Source of the DNA: Nostocales cyanobacterium Centralia_MAG_434
Lineage (GTDB): Bacteria > Cyanobacteriota > Cyanobacteriia > Cyanobacteriales > Nostocaceae
DNA: 64,000 nt
Direction of reading: 5' to 3'
Assembly: GCA_021324415.1 (NCBI GenBank)
Contig: JAJPJF010000550.1
Span: forward strand, 1 to 64,000
The position numbers were made by a program, and so were the translations under genes. Numbering within the stretch: the first letter of the stretch is position 1; the number at the start of each line of letters is the position of its first letter. The notes beneath the pieces were generated by a model, which had not been told where the DNA came from, made no database searches, and saw only the letters and a list, made by a program, of their open reading frames with translations. Positions 8,503-17,908 of this stretch are shown piece by piece.

Positions 8503-10119
8503 ATGAGCTACTGCTTGAATCCCGTGTGTCCCCATCCAGCAAATTTGGCATTCAGTCAGAAATGTCAGTTTTGCGGTGCGATGCTGCTTTTAAGAGATCG
8601 TTATCGAGTCATCAAAGCTTTAGGTCAAGGTGGCTTTGGAGCAACTTTTTTAGCTCATGATGAAGCCTTACCTGGTGAACCCAGTTGTGTGATTAAGCAA
8701 TTACGTCTCTCAGTGACTGCACCACACGTACTACAAATGGCACGGGAACTCTTTGAACGAGAAGCCGTAACCTTAGGTAGAATTGGCAATCATCCTCAAA
8801 TACCAAGGTTGTTAGACTATTTTGAAGAACGTGAACAATTTTACTTAATACAGGAATATATTAGCGGTTCAACTTTACAGCAGGAGGTTAAACGTACAGG
8901 AGTTTTTAGCGAAATAGCACTGAAGCACTTTTTAAGTGAGATTCTGCCATTGTTGCAGTACATTCATCAGCACATGGTGATTCATCGTGATATTAAACCA
9001 GCAAATTTGATTCGCCGCTCTCAAGATGGGAGGTTAGTTCTTATTGACTTTGGCGCTGTCAAAAATAAAGTAGAGCAAGTAACAAGTTTGTCTGAGCAGA
9101 CGGCATTTACGGCATATGCGATCGGTACTCCTGGTTTTGCGCCTCCAGAACAAATGGCAATGCGTCCAGTCTATGCTAGTGATATTTATGCACTAGGAGT
9201 CACATGTATCTACTTATTGACTGGAAAATCTCCTAAAGATTTGGAATACAATCCCACAACAGGTGAAGTGATGTGGGAAAAAAAGGTAGAAACTATCAGC
9301 GATCACCTGAAAGCAGTGCTAAGGAAAATGTTGGAAATTTCCGTTCACAATCGTTATCAAACAGCCCAGGAAGTCCTCAAAGCACTGGAATTAGAGTCAT
9401 ACGTAGACAGTTTATCACAAGGGTTACTTATAAAAGCACCTACTAGTAGTCAAGAAAAAATACATAATGCTCTTCAAGAATCTGGTATTTTTTGCAGCAC
9501 TCCTTCTGCCAATATCTCAACTGCGGGAGTAGCACAGTTAGCAGCAGCAATTCGAGCTAGACGAGCAAGGATAGAACAAGGCAATGGTCTCTATGCAAGG
9601 GAAGGAAAATCAGTTTTAACGTCAAAATCCACAACTTTAACCAGCAGTCATAATGGTTCCTCTCAAGCACAAAAGCCTTCAGGATTGCGTCAGATGGATT
9701 CTCAGGGTTTACTAACAGCTTATTTAAAGGGAAGGCGAGACTTCGCACTGTACAATTTAAGTCTACTAAACCTCCAGGGTGCTAATTTGTCTGAGACTAT
9801 TTTCCATTGCTCACAGATGCAGAGAACCAATTTCCAAGGAGCTAATCTTCAAAATAGCGACTTTGGTCGAGCTCATCTCAAACAGGCCAATCTTAGAGAT
9901 GCAAATTTGAGCAAGGCTTATCTCAACCACACAGATCTTGAAGGAGCGGATCTAAGAGGATCTGACCTCAGCTATGCTAATCTCACTGATGCCAATCTCC
10001 AAGGTGCTAATCTCTGTGGAGCTAATCTTACTGGTGCCAAAATATCTGAACAGCAGCTAGCACTGGCTAAAACTAATTGGATGACCGTGCGTCCCAATGG
10101 TAAACGTGGCTTACGGTGA
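8503..10119 (+). CDS. SpkB-like Ser/Thr protein kinase with zinc ribbon and pentapeptide repeats
   Basis: A 538-residue Hanks-type kinase in three parts. Residues 1-25 carry a Cys4 cluster (C4, C9, C21, C24), probably a zinc ribbon. Residues 33-300 are the kinase: glycine loop GQGGFGATF, ATP-binding Lys65 in VIKQL, catalytic HRDIKPANL, metal-binding LIDFGAV and GTPGFAPPEQ. After a low-complexity linker, residues about 430-525 form pentapeptide repeats of the A(N/D)LxxA type that build a right-handed helix and often mediate protein binding. This layout matches Synechocystis SpkB (N-terminal Cys motif, C-terminal pentapeptides), linked there to motility and oxidative stress. No membrane helix is seen. 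Monocistronic and convergent with recA. Confidence 0.93.
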   Translation: MSYCLNPVCPHPANLAFSQKCQFCGAMLLLRDRYRVIKALGQGGFGATFLAHDEALPGEPSCVIKQLRLSVTAPHVLQMARELFEREAVTLGRIGNHPQIPRLLDYFEEREQFYLIQEYISGSTLQQEVKRTGVFSEIALKHFLSEILPLLQYIHQHMVIHRDIKPANLIRRSQDGRLVLIDFGAVKNKVEQVTSLSEQTAFTAYAIGTPGFAPPEQMAMRPVYASDIYALGVTCIYLLTGKSPKDLEYNPTTGEVMWEKKVETISDHLKAVLRKMLEISVHNRYQTAQEVLKALELESYVDSLSQGLLIKAPTSSQEKIHNALQESGIFCSTPSANISTAGVAQLAAAIRARRARIEQGNGLYAREGKSVLTSKSTTLTSSHNGSSQAQKPSGLRQMDSQGLLTAYLKGRRDFALYNLSLLNLQGANLSETIFHCSQMQRTNFQGANLQNSDFGRAHLKQANLRDANLSKAYLNHTDLEGADLRGSDLSYANLTDANLQGANLCGANLTGAKISEQQLALAKTNWMTVRPNGKRGLR

Positions 10120-10123
10120 TTTT

Positions 10124-10159
10124 TGCTCGTAGTAGGCGTTTAAGCACTCCCTACGAGCA
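10124..10159. terminator. Shared terminator hairpin between convergent genes
   Basis: TGCTCGTAG at 10124-10132 pairs exactly with CTACGAGCA at 10151-10159 across an 18-base loop. It fills the 56-base gap between the convergent kinase gene and recA, so it could stop transcription from both sides. Confidence 0.6.
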
Positions 10160-10175
10160 TAAGGAAAAACTGAAT

Positions 10176-11252
10176 TTACTCTTCCTCTAACTCTTCAAAT
10201 TCTTCTTCATCTTCGTCACTGGGTTTTCCTACTGAGTTAGCAGAAACAACAGCTCCCATTTCAAGCTTGTCACGTACCTGCTGTTGAATCTGTTCAACAA
10301 ACTCAGGCTTTTCTTCTAGATATTTAATAGCATTGTCACGACCCTGAGAAATATTGTCACCGTTGTAGCTGTACCAAGCTCCTTTACGGACAAGAACGCC
10401 AGTTTCTTCTGCGAGGTCAACAAGACAACCCAAAGTAGAAATACCTTTACCAAAAATAATGTCAAATTCGGCAATTCTAAAAGGTGGCGCTACTTTATTT
10501 TTGGCAACTTTGACTTTAACACGGTTCCCAAATTCGTCTGTGCCTTTTTTTAGGGTTTGAATCCGACGAATATCTAGACGCACAGACGCGTAATATTTTA
10601 ATGCATTACCACCAGTGGTTGTTTCTGGGTTACCGTAGGTGACACCAATTTTTTGCCGCAACTGGTTCAGGAAAATAACTGTACATCCAGATTTACCAAT
10701 ATTACCAGTAATTTTGCGTAAAGCTTGGCTCATTAACCTCGCTTGTAAACCAACATGAGCATCACCCATATCGCCTTCAATTTCAGCACGAGGAACCAAT
10801 GCTGCTACTGAGTCAATCACAACAATATCAACCGCAGCAGAACGAACAAGCTGATCAACAATTTCTAAAGCAGCTTCCCCAGTATCAGGTTGAGAAACAA
10901 GCAAATTTGCAGTATCAACACCCAATGCGCCAGCATAAGCTGGATCAAGAGCGTGCTCAGCATCAACATATGCAGCAATGCCGCCACCTTTTTGGACTTC
11001 GGCAACTGCATGCAATGCTAATGTTGTTTTACCGGAACTTTCCGGACCATATATTTCAATCACCCGTCCCTTGGGCAAACCGCCACCTAAAGCCAAATCT
11101 AGGGTAAGCGCTCCACTAGGAATAGTCTCCACCCGCATTCGAGTAGCGTCGCCCAAGCGCATGATTGTTCCTTTGCCAAAGGTACGCTCTATTTGGTTAA
11201 GTACCATATTGAGCGCTTTTTGCTTGCCAGCATTATCAGTGGTGATAGCCAT
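10176..11252 (-). CDS. recA: Recombinase RecA
   Basis: A 358-residue ATP-dependent strand-exchange protein for homologous recombination and repair. Walker A is GPESSGKT at 69-76, Walker B lies in [20 protein letters not shown], and loop L2 carries [17 protein letters not shown]. The [12 protein letters not shown] segment and the acidic tail ([13 protein letters not shown]) are typical. Length is normal and no intein interrupts it. The ATG at 11252 gives the expected [14 protein letters not shown] start. No good copy of the cyanobacterial LexA motif was found in the 1 kb upstream, so SOS-type control is not evident. Confidence 0.98.
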   Translation of the reverse strand: MAITTDNAGKQKALNMVLNQIERTFGKGTIMRLGDATRMRVETIPSGALTLDLALGGGLPKGRVIEIYGPESSGKTTLALHAVAEVQKGGGIAAYVDAEHALDPAYAGALGVDTANLLVSQPDTGEAALEIVDQLVRSAAVDIVVIDSVAALVPRAEIEGDMGDAHVGLQARLMSQALRKITGNIGKSGCTVIFLNQLRQKIGVTYGNPETTTGGNALKYYASVRLDIRRIQTLKKGTDEFGNRVKVKVAKNKVAPPFRIAEFDIIFGKGISTLGCLVDLAEETGVLVRKGAWYSYNGDNISQGRDNAIKYLEEKPEFVEQIQQQVRDKLEMGAVVSANSVGKPSDEDEEEFEELEEE

Positions 11253-12266
11253 TCCTACCTCTATATATATTGATGGGAGTGTTGATTTGGGAGTTTAAAA
11301 TGAGAGTTCAGTTTTCGATTGATAGACAGCTCTACTAACTCGTGTAACACTAAATTTAACTTGATTTGACAGGACGCCCTACCTTTACCAAAGGTCAAGC
11401 TTACTAGCCTAGGATATCTAGAAAGTAGACATACGTAATATGAGCAAAATTTTAATGATTTTGCTCACCCATGCCGACTCTAGAAATATAGTACATACAT
11501 ACTAACATCGAGGAAAGACAAAGTGAATGGTCTGCACTGTTTAACTATAATCTGAACCTTAGTGAGGTTTTATGATACTGTGTCCCTTGATATGCATGTA
11601 GTTGAATGGCCCTTAGGTTGGAGATCTCTCGCTCCGATGGCTTGTGTCACAACTCTATGCCTACGTAAATCTATTTAGTCTCAGATTCTTATAATACATA
11701 ACTATAACAACGATATTAAACCTTTCACCATTCTACTAACTGTTCATTGGGGTCAGCTTCAAGCTTAATTTTTTAATTGTAGTTTATTATTAGAGGCATG
11801 TATTAAAAATATCTTAACCGTCCATGTTCTCCAGTAGGACAAATTCTTAAGCTTTTTTTTACAAAAGTTCATTACCTCATGAACAATAATCCCCCTTAGC
11901 AGTTTTCCATCAATCAGTGAAGCTTTACCATATCATCACCCAGCCTGACACAACTAGTAGCTGAATTCTGATGCCTGAGTTCTTTCTGATTAAACTAATC
12001 GTGATAAAATACACTAAAACTTATAGGTAATTTTGTGTTCAAAAAGTACACAGCTTTAGAAGCGAAACTGCCGATTTGTTGAAAGTTAAAAAATAACACA
12101 ATATTTAATAACAGTTCACTTGAGGCTCTTTTAACAAATTCTGCAGAATCCAAGAGTCTGTTAGAAGGTGGGGTAGTTCATAAAAGTATTAAAACAAGGA
12201 ATAAGAGAGTAAAATCACCAAAATTCTGGGATATCGGCCAGTCGTAAGAAGAAGTAAAACATAAAG
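11253..12266. other. Gene-free region between divergent recA and xseA
   Basis: 1,014 bases with no credible reading frame, separating two DNA-repair genes transcribed in opposite directions. A GC-richer block at about 11560-11680 contains short self-complementary words and might be a leader or a small RNA. The only recA-side palindrome noticed is TAGTA-6-TACTA at 11489-11504. Confidence 0.5.
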
Positions 12267-13502
12267 ATGAATTTTGATATTCCTGTCTCTGGGTTTCCTG
12301 ATACAGCGCTTTCAGTGGCTGGATTAACTGACTACATTCGATTTCTTTTAGAACAAGATGAGCAGCTACGACAAGTGTGGGTCGAGGGAGAAGTTTCTAG
12401 TGCGCATCACCATCGGAGCGGTTTATTTTTTACACTACAAGATCCAGATGGAAGTGTAGCAATTAAGTGTGTAGCCTGGAGTGGCCAATTAGCAAAATTG
12501 GTACAAGTGCCGACTACGGGGCAGCAGTTAATTATCTTGGGTAGTATTCGAGTTTATCCTCAAAGGGGAGAATATCAGCTTTCAGTTTGGCAAGCTTTAC
12601 CAGCTGGTGCTGGATTACAAGCGTTGCGCTATCAACAACTACGCAACCGTCTAGAAGCTGAAGGGCTGTTTGATCCACAAAGGAAGCGATCGCTTCCCCC
12701 CCATCCTCAAACTATTGCTGTTGTCACCTCCTCCACAGCAGCTGCCTGGGGTGATATCCAAAAGACACTTAAGCAAAGGTATCCTGGATTACACGTTTTA
12801 TTTTCTCCTGCGACTGTGCAAGGTGAGCAAGCACCAGAGTCTATTGTTAAAGCAATACAAAGGGTAGAACAAGATGGACGTGCCCAAGTACTCATATTAT
12901 CCAGAGGAGGTGGTGCTGTTGAAGAATTAGCCTGCTTTAATCATGAGCATGTGGTGCGAGCAGTTGCCAATTGTTCTATTCCCGTTATCACTGGCATCGG
13001 TCATCAAAGAGATGAATCTTTGGTCGATCTAGTTGCAGATGCTGCTGTACATACTCCTACTGCTGCAGCTGAACGGGTTGTCCCAGCGCTTACAGAACTG
13101 TATACTGAGCATCAACAGCGTGTTGCTATATTGCATGATGCAGTCTATCACCAGTTGGACATGGCACAAAACCGACTGCAACAGATGCAAAATCGTTTGC
13201 GGCGTTTACGGTTAGATCGACAAGTCCAGCAAGAAATACAAACGCTTAGTTGGAAACGTCAGCAACTCATCCAAACAACAAGTGGTCAGTTGCAGCATGC
13301 AACGCAACAACTAGAGATTCTTCGCCAAAAGTTGGCAACTCTTGATCCTAAAGCTGTGCTGCTGCGGGGTTATGCAGTGGTCAGACGGGAAAATGGTGCG
13401 ATCGCACGTTCTGCTCAAGAGTTATCTGTAGGGCAGGAGTTAAGCATACAGTTAAGTCAGGGTGAGGTTAAAGTAAAAGTTGTGGAAATTCAAAATGACT
13501 AA
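12267..13502 (+). CDS. xseA: Exodeoxyribonuclease VII large subunit
   Basis: A 411-residue catalytic subunit of exonuclease VII, which degrades single-stranded DNA from both ends in repair and recombination. An N-terminal OB fold (about 15-115; [35 protein letters not shown]) binds DNA. The central catalytic domain has [14 protein letters not shown], the [13 protein letters not shown] motif and [20 protein letters not shown] with HTPTAAAE. A coiled-coil region (about 280-360) for XseB binding and the C-terminal [11 protein letters not shown] follow. It overlaps xseB by 8 bases, so translation is probably coupled. Confidence 0.97.
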   Translation: MNFDIPVSGFPDTALSVAGLTDYIRFLLEQDEQLRQVWVEGEVSSAHHHRSGLFFTLQDPDGSVAIKCVAWSGQLAKLVQVPTTGQQLIILGSIRVYPQRGEYQLSVWQALPAGAGLQALRYQQLRNRLEAEGLFDPQRKRSLPPHPQTIAVVTSSTAAAWGDIQKTLKQRYPGLHVLFSPATVQGEQAPESIVKAIQRVEQDGRAQVLILSRGGGAVEELACFNHEHVVRAVANCSIPVITGIGHQRDESLVDLVADAAVHTPTAAAERVVPALTELYTEHQQRVAILHDAVYHQLDMAQNRLQQMQNRLRRLRLDRQVQQEIQTLSWKRQQLIQTTSGQLQHATQQLEILRQKLATLDPKAVLLRGYAVVRRENGAIARSAQELSVGQELSIQLSQGEVKVKVVEIQND

Positions 13503-13743
13503 ACGTATGAGTGCTTCTAGTTCTAACTCAGGTGATCCGATCCTTGAAAAGGGACGGAGTTATGAGGCAAAGGTTGCTGAGGTAGAAAGAATCATTGCTC
13601 GCATTGAAGGGGGTGAGTTGGAACTACAACAGGTATTTGATGAGTTTGCAACGGCTGTTGAGTATTTGCGTGAGTGTGAAGCGTTTCTGCACTCTTCACA
13701 ACAGAAAATAGATTTGCTAATTGAGACTTTGAAAGATGATTGA
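13495..13743 (+). CDS. xseB: Exodeoxyribonuclease VII small subunit
   Basis: An 82-residue helical-hairpin protein that packs on the XseA coiled coil. The core [43 protein letters not shown] matches the XseB family. The ATG at 13495 lies inside the end of xseA (8-base overlap); the ATG at 13507 is a reasonable alternative because the first 20 residues are poorly conserved. The gene ends 11 bases before the convergent histidine kinase stop. Confidence 0.93.
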   Translation: MTKRMSASSSNSGDPILEKGRSYEAKVAEVERIIARIEGGELELQQVFDEFATAVEYLRECEAFLHSSQQKIDLLIETLKDD

Positions 13744-13754
13744 GTGACCTATTT

Positions 13755-14840
13755 TTAATTTGTTTCTACAGTGACAGTATGATGTAGTGGCAAGATGACA
13801 GTGAAAGTTGTCCCTAAACCTACTTCACTTTCTACAGATATTTGACCTCCGTGTAATTCCACTGCATTTTTAACAATAGTCAACCCTAATCCAGTACCAG
13901 GAAGATTACCTATATTGCTACATCTAAAAAAAGATGTAAATAACATTGGCTGTTCTTCTTTAGGAATACCAATACCTTGATCTTGTATTTGGAAAGTAAC
14001 ACTTTCTAGATCACAAACTAAATCAAATAGAATATTGCCACCTTGAGGTGAATATTTAATAGCATTGGAAAGCAAATTTGTTAGAATATATCTTAATAAT
14101 TTTTCGTCCATTGAGGGCAGTCTATTTGCCTTGCAATTGTAAGAACAATGACTAGTAAAAACAATATTGTAATGCTCACCAGCAACAATTTGTAGTTGTT
14201 CAACCAAATTAAAGCAGAATTTTACCAAATCTAGTGGGATTGGATTAAACTCGACTTTTCCTGCTTGTGCCCTATTGATGAGGAGAACATCCTCTATAAT
14301 TTGATCAAGATGTTTGACGCTAGACTTAATCAGTTCAAAATATCTTTGTTTCGTGTCTTCAGATAGTTTGTGATTGTGATCTCGTAAAAATTCACAGCAT
14401 AAAAGAATACTAGTTAATGGTGTACGAAACTCGTGAGAAGTCACGGCAATAAACCGAGATTTCAGTTCATTAATTTCTCTCTCTTTTTCCAAAGCTAACC
14501 GTGTTTCTGCAGCCTCTTTACGTTCTATTTGAATTTTTTCCACCAATTGATAAAATGTCTGATCGCTGTGCCAAAGCATTTCCTGTAATCCATGCTTTGA
14601 TGATCGTTCTAACGACAATTGAGCACTAGTGACTTTTTGGCGAATCTCCCACTTCGTCAAACTATAAACAGCATGCCTGAGGAATTGGCCTAGTCTAGCG
14701 ATTGTATCTTTCCCTGGCAGTTTAGGAATTTTGAGTTGTTTTTTGCCTTGACGAATGTGCTTAACAGCTACTGCATAGACATGTCGCGGCGAGTTAAGAG
14801 ACATGGCTACTATTCTATAAGTCATTGCCACTCCTACCAA
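13755..14840 (-). CDS. Soluble sensor histidine kinase
   Basis: A 361-residue two-component kinase. The N-terminal 100 residues have no recognised sensor fold; a coiled-coil segment (about 95-125, rich in E, K and R) leads into the HisKA dimerisation domain with phospho-acceptor His136 in SHEFRTPL. The HATPase domain follows with the N box (LLSNAIKYSPQGG), G1 (DQGIGIP), F box and G2 (GTGLGLTIVKNAVELHGG). No membrane helix or PAS/GAF domain is visible, so the signal is probably cytosolic or brought by a partner. No response regulator is adjacent. A start at the Met of MTYRIV (14825) is also possible. Confidence 0.92.
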   Translation of the reverse strand: MVGVAMTYRIVAMSLNSPRHVYAVAVKHIRQGKKQLKIPKLPGKDTIARLGQFLRHAVYSLTKWEIRQKVTSAQLSLERSSKHGLQEMLWHSDQTFYQLVEKIQIERKEAAETRLALEKEREINELKSRFIAVTSHEFRTPLTSILLCCEFLRDHNHKLSEDTKQRYFELIKSSVKHLDQIIEDVLLINRAQAGKVEFNPIPLDLVKFCFNLVEQLQIVAGEHYNIVFTSHCSYNCKANRLPSMDEKLLRYILTNLLSNAIKYSPQGGNILFDLVCDLESVTFQIQDQGIGIPKEEQPMLFTSFFRCSNIGNLPGTGLGLTIVKNAVELHGGQISVESEVGLGTTFTVILPLHHTVTVETN

Positions 14841-15164
14841 CCTAATTCAGAACTCAGGACTTAGAATGTAGTCAGGTAGGGATTCAAAACACTACAGTTC
14901 ATACAGACCATCCTCACGAATTCACCCGCAGAGTCATACGGAATTCCATAAGAATCCTCAGTTCTGAGTTCTCTTCAAACACATACACATTTCTTAAGTT
15001 TACTCACATTTTTGTAATATAACTGTTCAACTTGCCATCTTTAGATAAGAAAATCTACTCCGGTTTAAAATATGTTGCTAAATGCTGGATTTTTATTCTT
15101 GGGTTTTTTCTTGATTCAAAACGGCATACACTTTGTGGAGTGAAGCTGATTAACAGAGGTAGCT
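14841..15164. other. Divergent promoter region with distant inverted repeat
   Basis: 324 bases between the histidine kinase (minus) and the sucrose-phosphate phosphatase gene (plus). TCAGAACTCAGGA (14847-14859) and TCCTCAGTTCTGA (14955-14967) are inverted copies with one mismatch, about 95 bases apart. Words of this kind (CAGAACTCAGGA) recur as intergenic repeats in filamentous cyanobacteria, so a regulatory role is unproven. Confidence 0.4.
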
Positions 15165-15914
15165 GTGACTCAATTCCTCTTCGTAACTGATCTAGATAAC
15201 ACTCTTGTAGGCGATGATAAGGCATTAGCTCAGTTAAACGAGCATCTGCAGCAACATCGTCAAGAATACGGCACTAAGATTGTTTATGCCACAGGGCGCT
15301 CACCGATTCTGTATCAAGAACTTAAAGAACAAAAAAACCTTTTAGAACCAGATGCACTCATCCTTGCTGTAGGAACGGAAATTTATACTCATGGTAGTCC
15401 AACTCCAGACCCAGATTGGTCGCAAATACTTTCACCAGGATGGGACCGCGATCTCATAGTCTCTATAACTGCTAATTTTCCTGATTTGGTTTTGCAGCCA
15501 GACTCAGAACAGCGTTTGTTCAAGGTGAGTTTTTTCCTCCCGCAATTAGCCGCTGCTACAGTCCTAAGAAAACTAGAAGCAGATTTGCACAAATCTAACT
15601 TAAATGTAAAGTTAATCTACAGCAGTGGTCAAGACCTAGACATCGTCCCTCGTAGTAGCGATAAAGGTCGGGCAGTACAGTTTCTTAGTCAAAAGTGGGA
15701 ATTTGTAGCAGAGAAGACGGTTGTTTGTGGGGATTCTGGCAATGATATTGCTTTATTTGCCGTTGGCGTAGGAAGAGGAATTATCGTTGGTAATGCCCGT
15801 CCAGAATTACTTCAATGGCATAATGAAAATCCCAATGACTACCACTACCTGGCTAAAAATGTTTGTGCAAGTGGAATTATAGAAGGTCTGAAATATTTTG
15901 GTTTCTTAAGATGA
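15165..15914 (+). CDS. spp: Sucrose-phosphate phosphatase
   Basis: A 249-residue HAD-family phosphatase resembling cyanobacterial SPP, which dephosphorylates sucrose-6-phosphate in the last step of sucrose synthesis. Motif I is [13 protein letters not shown], motif II lies in IVYATGRSP, and the C-terminal motif is [13 protein letters not shown] with the Mg-binding Asp residues. The C2-type cap carries the sugar-contact region (PSSDKG-like [13 protein letters not shown]). The GTG start at 15165 follows a CAGAGG purine stretch. It overlaps ruvA by 4 bases (ATGA), so the two are probably cotranscribed although functionally unrelated. No sucrose-phosphate synthase is adjacent. Confidence 0.88.
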   Translation: MTQFLFVTDLDNTLVGDDKALAQLNEHLQQHRQEYGTKIVYATGRSPILYQELKEQKNLLEPDALILAVGTEIYTHGSPTPDPDWSQILSPGWDRDLIVSITANFPDLVLQPDSEQRLFKVSFFLPQLAAATVLRKLEADLHKSNLNVKLIYSSGQDLDIVPRSSDKGRAVQFLSQKWEFVAEKTVVCGDSGNDIALFAVGVGRGIIVGNARPELLQWHNENPNDYHYLAKNVCASGIIEGLKYFGFLR

Positions 15915-16546
15915 TCAGTTATTTAAAAGGTATTGTCGCTGGTATTCAAAACAATAGCGGTAATCGCTATACTCTCACTGTTGAGGTCAATGGATTGGGG
16001 TACGATTTGCACATCCCTGCAAGGCTGGCACAACAATTGCCAAACTTGGGAAGTGAAGTCCAAATTTTTACCCATTACCAAATTCGCGAGGAAGTGCCAT
16101 TACTCTATGGCTTTGGTTCCCCAGGAGAACGAGATGTGTTTCGCCACTTGTTAAGTGTTAGTGGTATTGGTGCAGCTTTGGCGATCGCTCTATTAGATAC
16201 ATTAGAATTACCAGACTTGGTTCAAGCCATTATCACAGCCAACACTCAATTGTTAATTCAAGCCCCTGGTGTTGGTAAGAAAACTGCAGAACGCCTTTGT
16301 TTAGAACTCAAAAGTAAGCTGATAGAGTGGCGTAAAACAGCAGGCTTTTTTGTTGCAACAGGCGGTCCAGCACCTGGGATCTTAGAAGAGGTGCAAATGA
16401 CCCTCTTAGCACTGGGTTACACCGCAAATGAAGTCAGTCATGCCTTGCATGTGGTCAGTGAAGAAATTGGATTGTCTAAAGATGCGTATGTAGAAGACTG
16501 GATTAAACAGGCAATAACACACCTGACAACTGAGTATAGTCAATAG
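15911..16546 (+). CDS. ruvA: Holliday junction branch migration protein RuvA
   Basis: A 211-residue junction-binding subunit of RuvAB. Domain I ([24 protein letters not shown]) is an OB fold. Domain II has the two helix-hairpin-helix motifs ([13 protein letters not shown] and [20 protein letters not shown]), and domain III ([21 protein letters not shown]) contacts RuvB. The ATG at 15911 is chosen because it gives the family N-terminus MISYL; it overlaps the spp stop as ATGA. An upstream in-frame Met at 15863 would add 16 unrelated residues. ruvB is not in the window, as is common in cyanobacteria. Confidence 0.96.
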   Translation: MISYLKGIVAGIQNNSGNRYTLTVEVNGLGYDLHIPARLAQQLPNLGSEVQIFTHYQIREEVPLLYGFGSPGERDVFRHLLSVSGIGAALAIALLDTLELPDLVQAIITANTQLLIQAPGVGKKTAERLCLELKSKLIEWRKTAGFFVATGGPAPGILEEVQMTLLALGYTANEVSHALHVVSEEIGLSKDAYVEDWIKQAITHLTTEYSQ

Positions 16547-16638
16547 ATTTAAGATTTTCGTTCAAAATATAGTTCCTTTTTTTCATGGCAACTACGTAAT
16601 ATTGTTACTGAACCAGTTGTGAATAACAGCGCACAAAA

Positions 16639-17808
16639 ATGTCCACAGATCCCTATGCTTGGATAGAAGAATCTCTGGCAACCATCCACCGTGCCGATTG
16701 GTATCGTTCAGTACAGACAATCTACGGTTTACCAGGTGCTACAGTCCTTTTAGCAGGACAAGAGATGATTAATTTTGCCAGTAATGATTATTTAGGACTG
16801 GCTGGAGATGAAAGATTGATTCAAGCTGCAACTAGTGCTATCCAAACATATGGTACAGGGAGTACTGGTTCTAGATTACTTAGTGGGCATCGAGAAGTAC
16901 ACAGAGATTTAGAAAAGGCGATCGCATCCCTCAAACAAACAGAAGATGCTGTGGTGTTTAGTTCAGGCTATTTGGCAAATTTGGGTGCGATCTCTGCTCT
17001 AATAGGCAAACGAGATTTAGTTGTATCTGACCAATACAATCACTCCAGTCTAAAAAACGGAGCAATTCTTAGTGGTGCAACCATTATTGAATACCCCCAT
17101 TGTGATGTTGCAGCACTACGTACGCAGTTGAGTCAGCAACGGCAATCCTATCGACGCTGTTTAATAATTACCGATAGTGTTTTCAGTATGGATGGTGATG
17201 TGTGCCCATTACCAGCACTATTAGAACTAGCTGACGAATTTAGTTGTATGGTACTTATTGATGAGGCTCATGCCACTGGAGTGCTAGGCAAAACTGGCGC
17301 TGGATGTGTAGAACATTTCGATTGTCCAGGACAGCAATTAGTACAAATTGGAACTCTCAGTAAAGCCTTGGGTAGCTTAGGCGGCTATGTTGCGGGAAGT
17401 GCAAGCCTAATTGACTTTTTACGGAATCGTGCACCAAGTTGGATTTATACAACTGCTCTTTCACCTGCAGATACAACAGCAGCGTTAGCTGCAATTAGCA
17501 TAGTGCAGCAAGAGCCACAACGCCGCACCCAATTGTGGCAGAACATAGCTTATCTCAAAGAATCATTGCAAAAACAACTACCTAACCTAAAATTGCTTCC
17601 ATCTGAATCTCCTATCCTCTGCTTTCAATTGCCAAGTGCAGCAGATGCATTAAAAGCCGGACAACAACTAAGAAATGCTGGTATTTTTGCACCAGCAATT
17701 CGTCCGCCTACTGTTCCCACAAGTCGAATTCGGATTTCTGTCATGGCAACTCATGAAACAGTGCATATTCAGAAATTAGTAGTTGCACTTTCTCGTGCTA
17801 TCTACTAG
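16639..17808 (+). CDS. bioF: 8-amino-7-oxononanoate synthase
   Basis: A 389-residue PLP enzyme that condenses pimeloyl-ACP (or -CoA) with alanine in biotin synthesis. Features of the alpha-oxoamine synthase family: [75 protein letters not shown] and the PLP Lys in [16 protein letters not shown]. Length is normal. It starts 92 bases after ruvA on the same strand. No other bio genes are nearby. Related 2-amino-3-ketobutyrate ligases share the fold, but [12 protein letters not shown] with [14 protein letters not shown] fits BioF. Confidence 0.93.
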   Translation: MSTDPYAWIEESLATIHRADWYRSVQTIYGLPGATVLLAGQEMINFASNDYLGLAGDERLIQAATSAIQTYGTGSTGSRLLSGHREVHRDLEKAIASLKQTEDAVVFSSGYLANLGAISALIGKRDLVVSDQYNHSSLKNGAILSGATIIEYPHCDVAALRTQLSQQRQSYRRCLIITDSVFSMDGDVCPLPALLELADEFSCMVLIDEAHATGVLGKTGAGCVEHFDCPGQQLVQIGTLSKALGSLGGYVAGSASLIDFLRNRAPSWIYTTALSPADTTAALAAISIVQQEPQRRTQLWQNIAYLKESLQKQLPNLKLLPSESPILCFQLPSAADALKAGQQLRNAGIFAPAIRPPTVPTSRIRISVMATHETVHIQKLVVALSRAIY

Positions 17809-17908
17809 AGAAATGAGGCTTCAAGAATTTCCATCTTTTAGGAATTTGTAAATGACCATTTAACCTAGTCAAGCTATAAAATCTTGATGTCCTAATAATT
17901 ACAAGATT

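Noticed and set aside
10799-11298. Two plus-strand frames opposite recA
   Set aside because: They are antisense shadows of a conserved gene and have low-complexity or implausible protein sequence.
11489-11504. Palindrome TAGTA-6-TACTA considered as a LexA box for recA
   Set aside because: It does not fit the cyanobacterial LexA consensus (RGTACNNNDGTWCB) and lies about 240 bases from the recA start.
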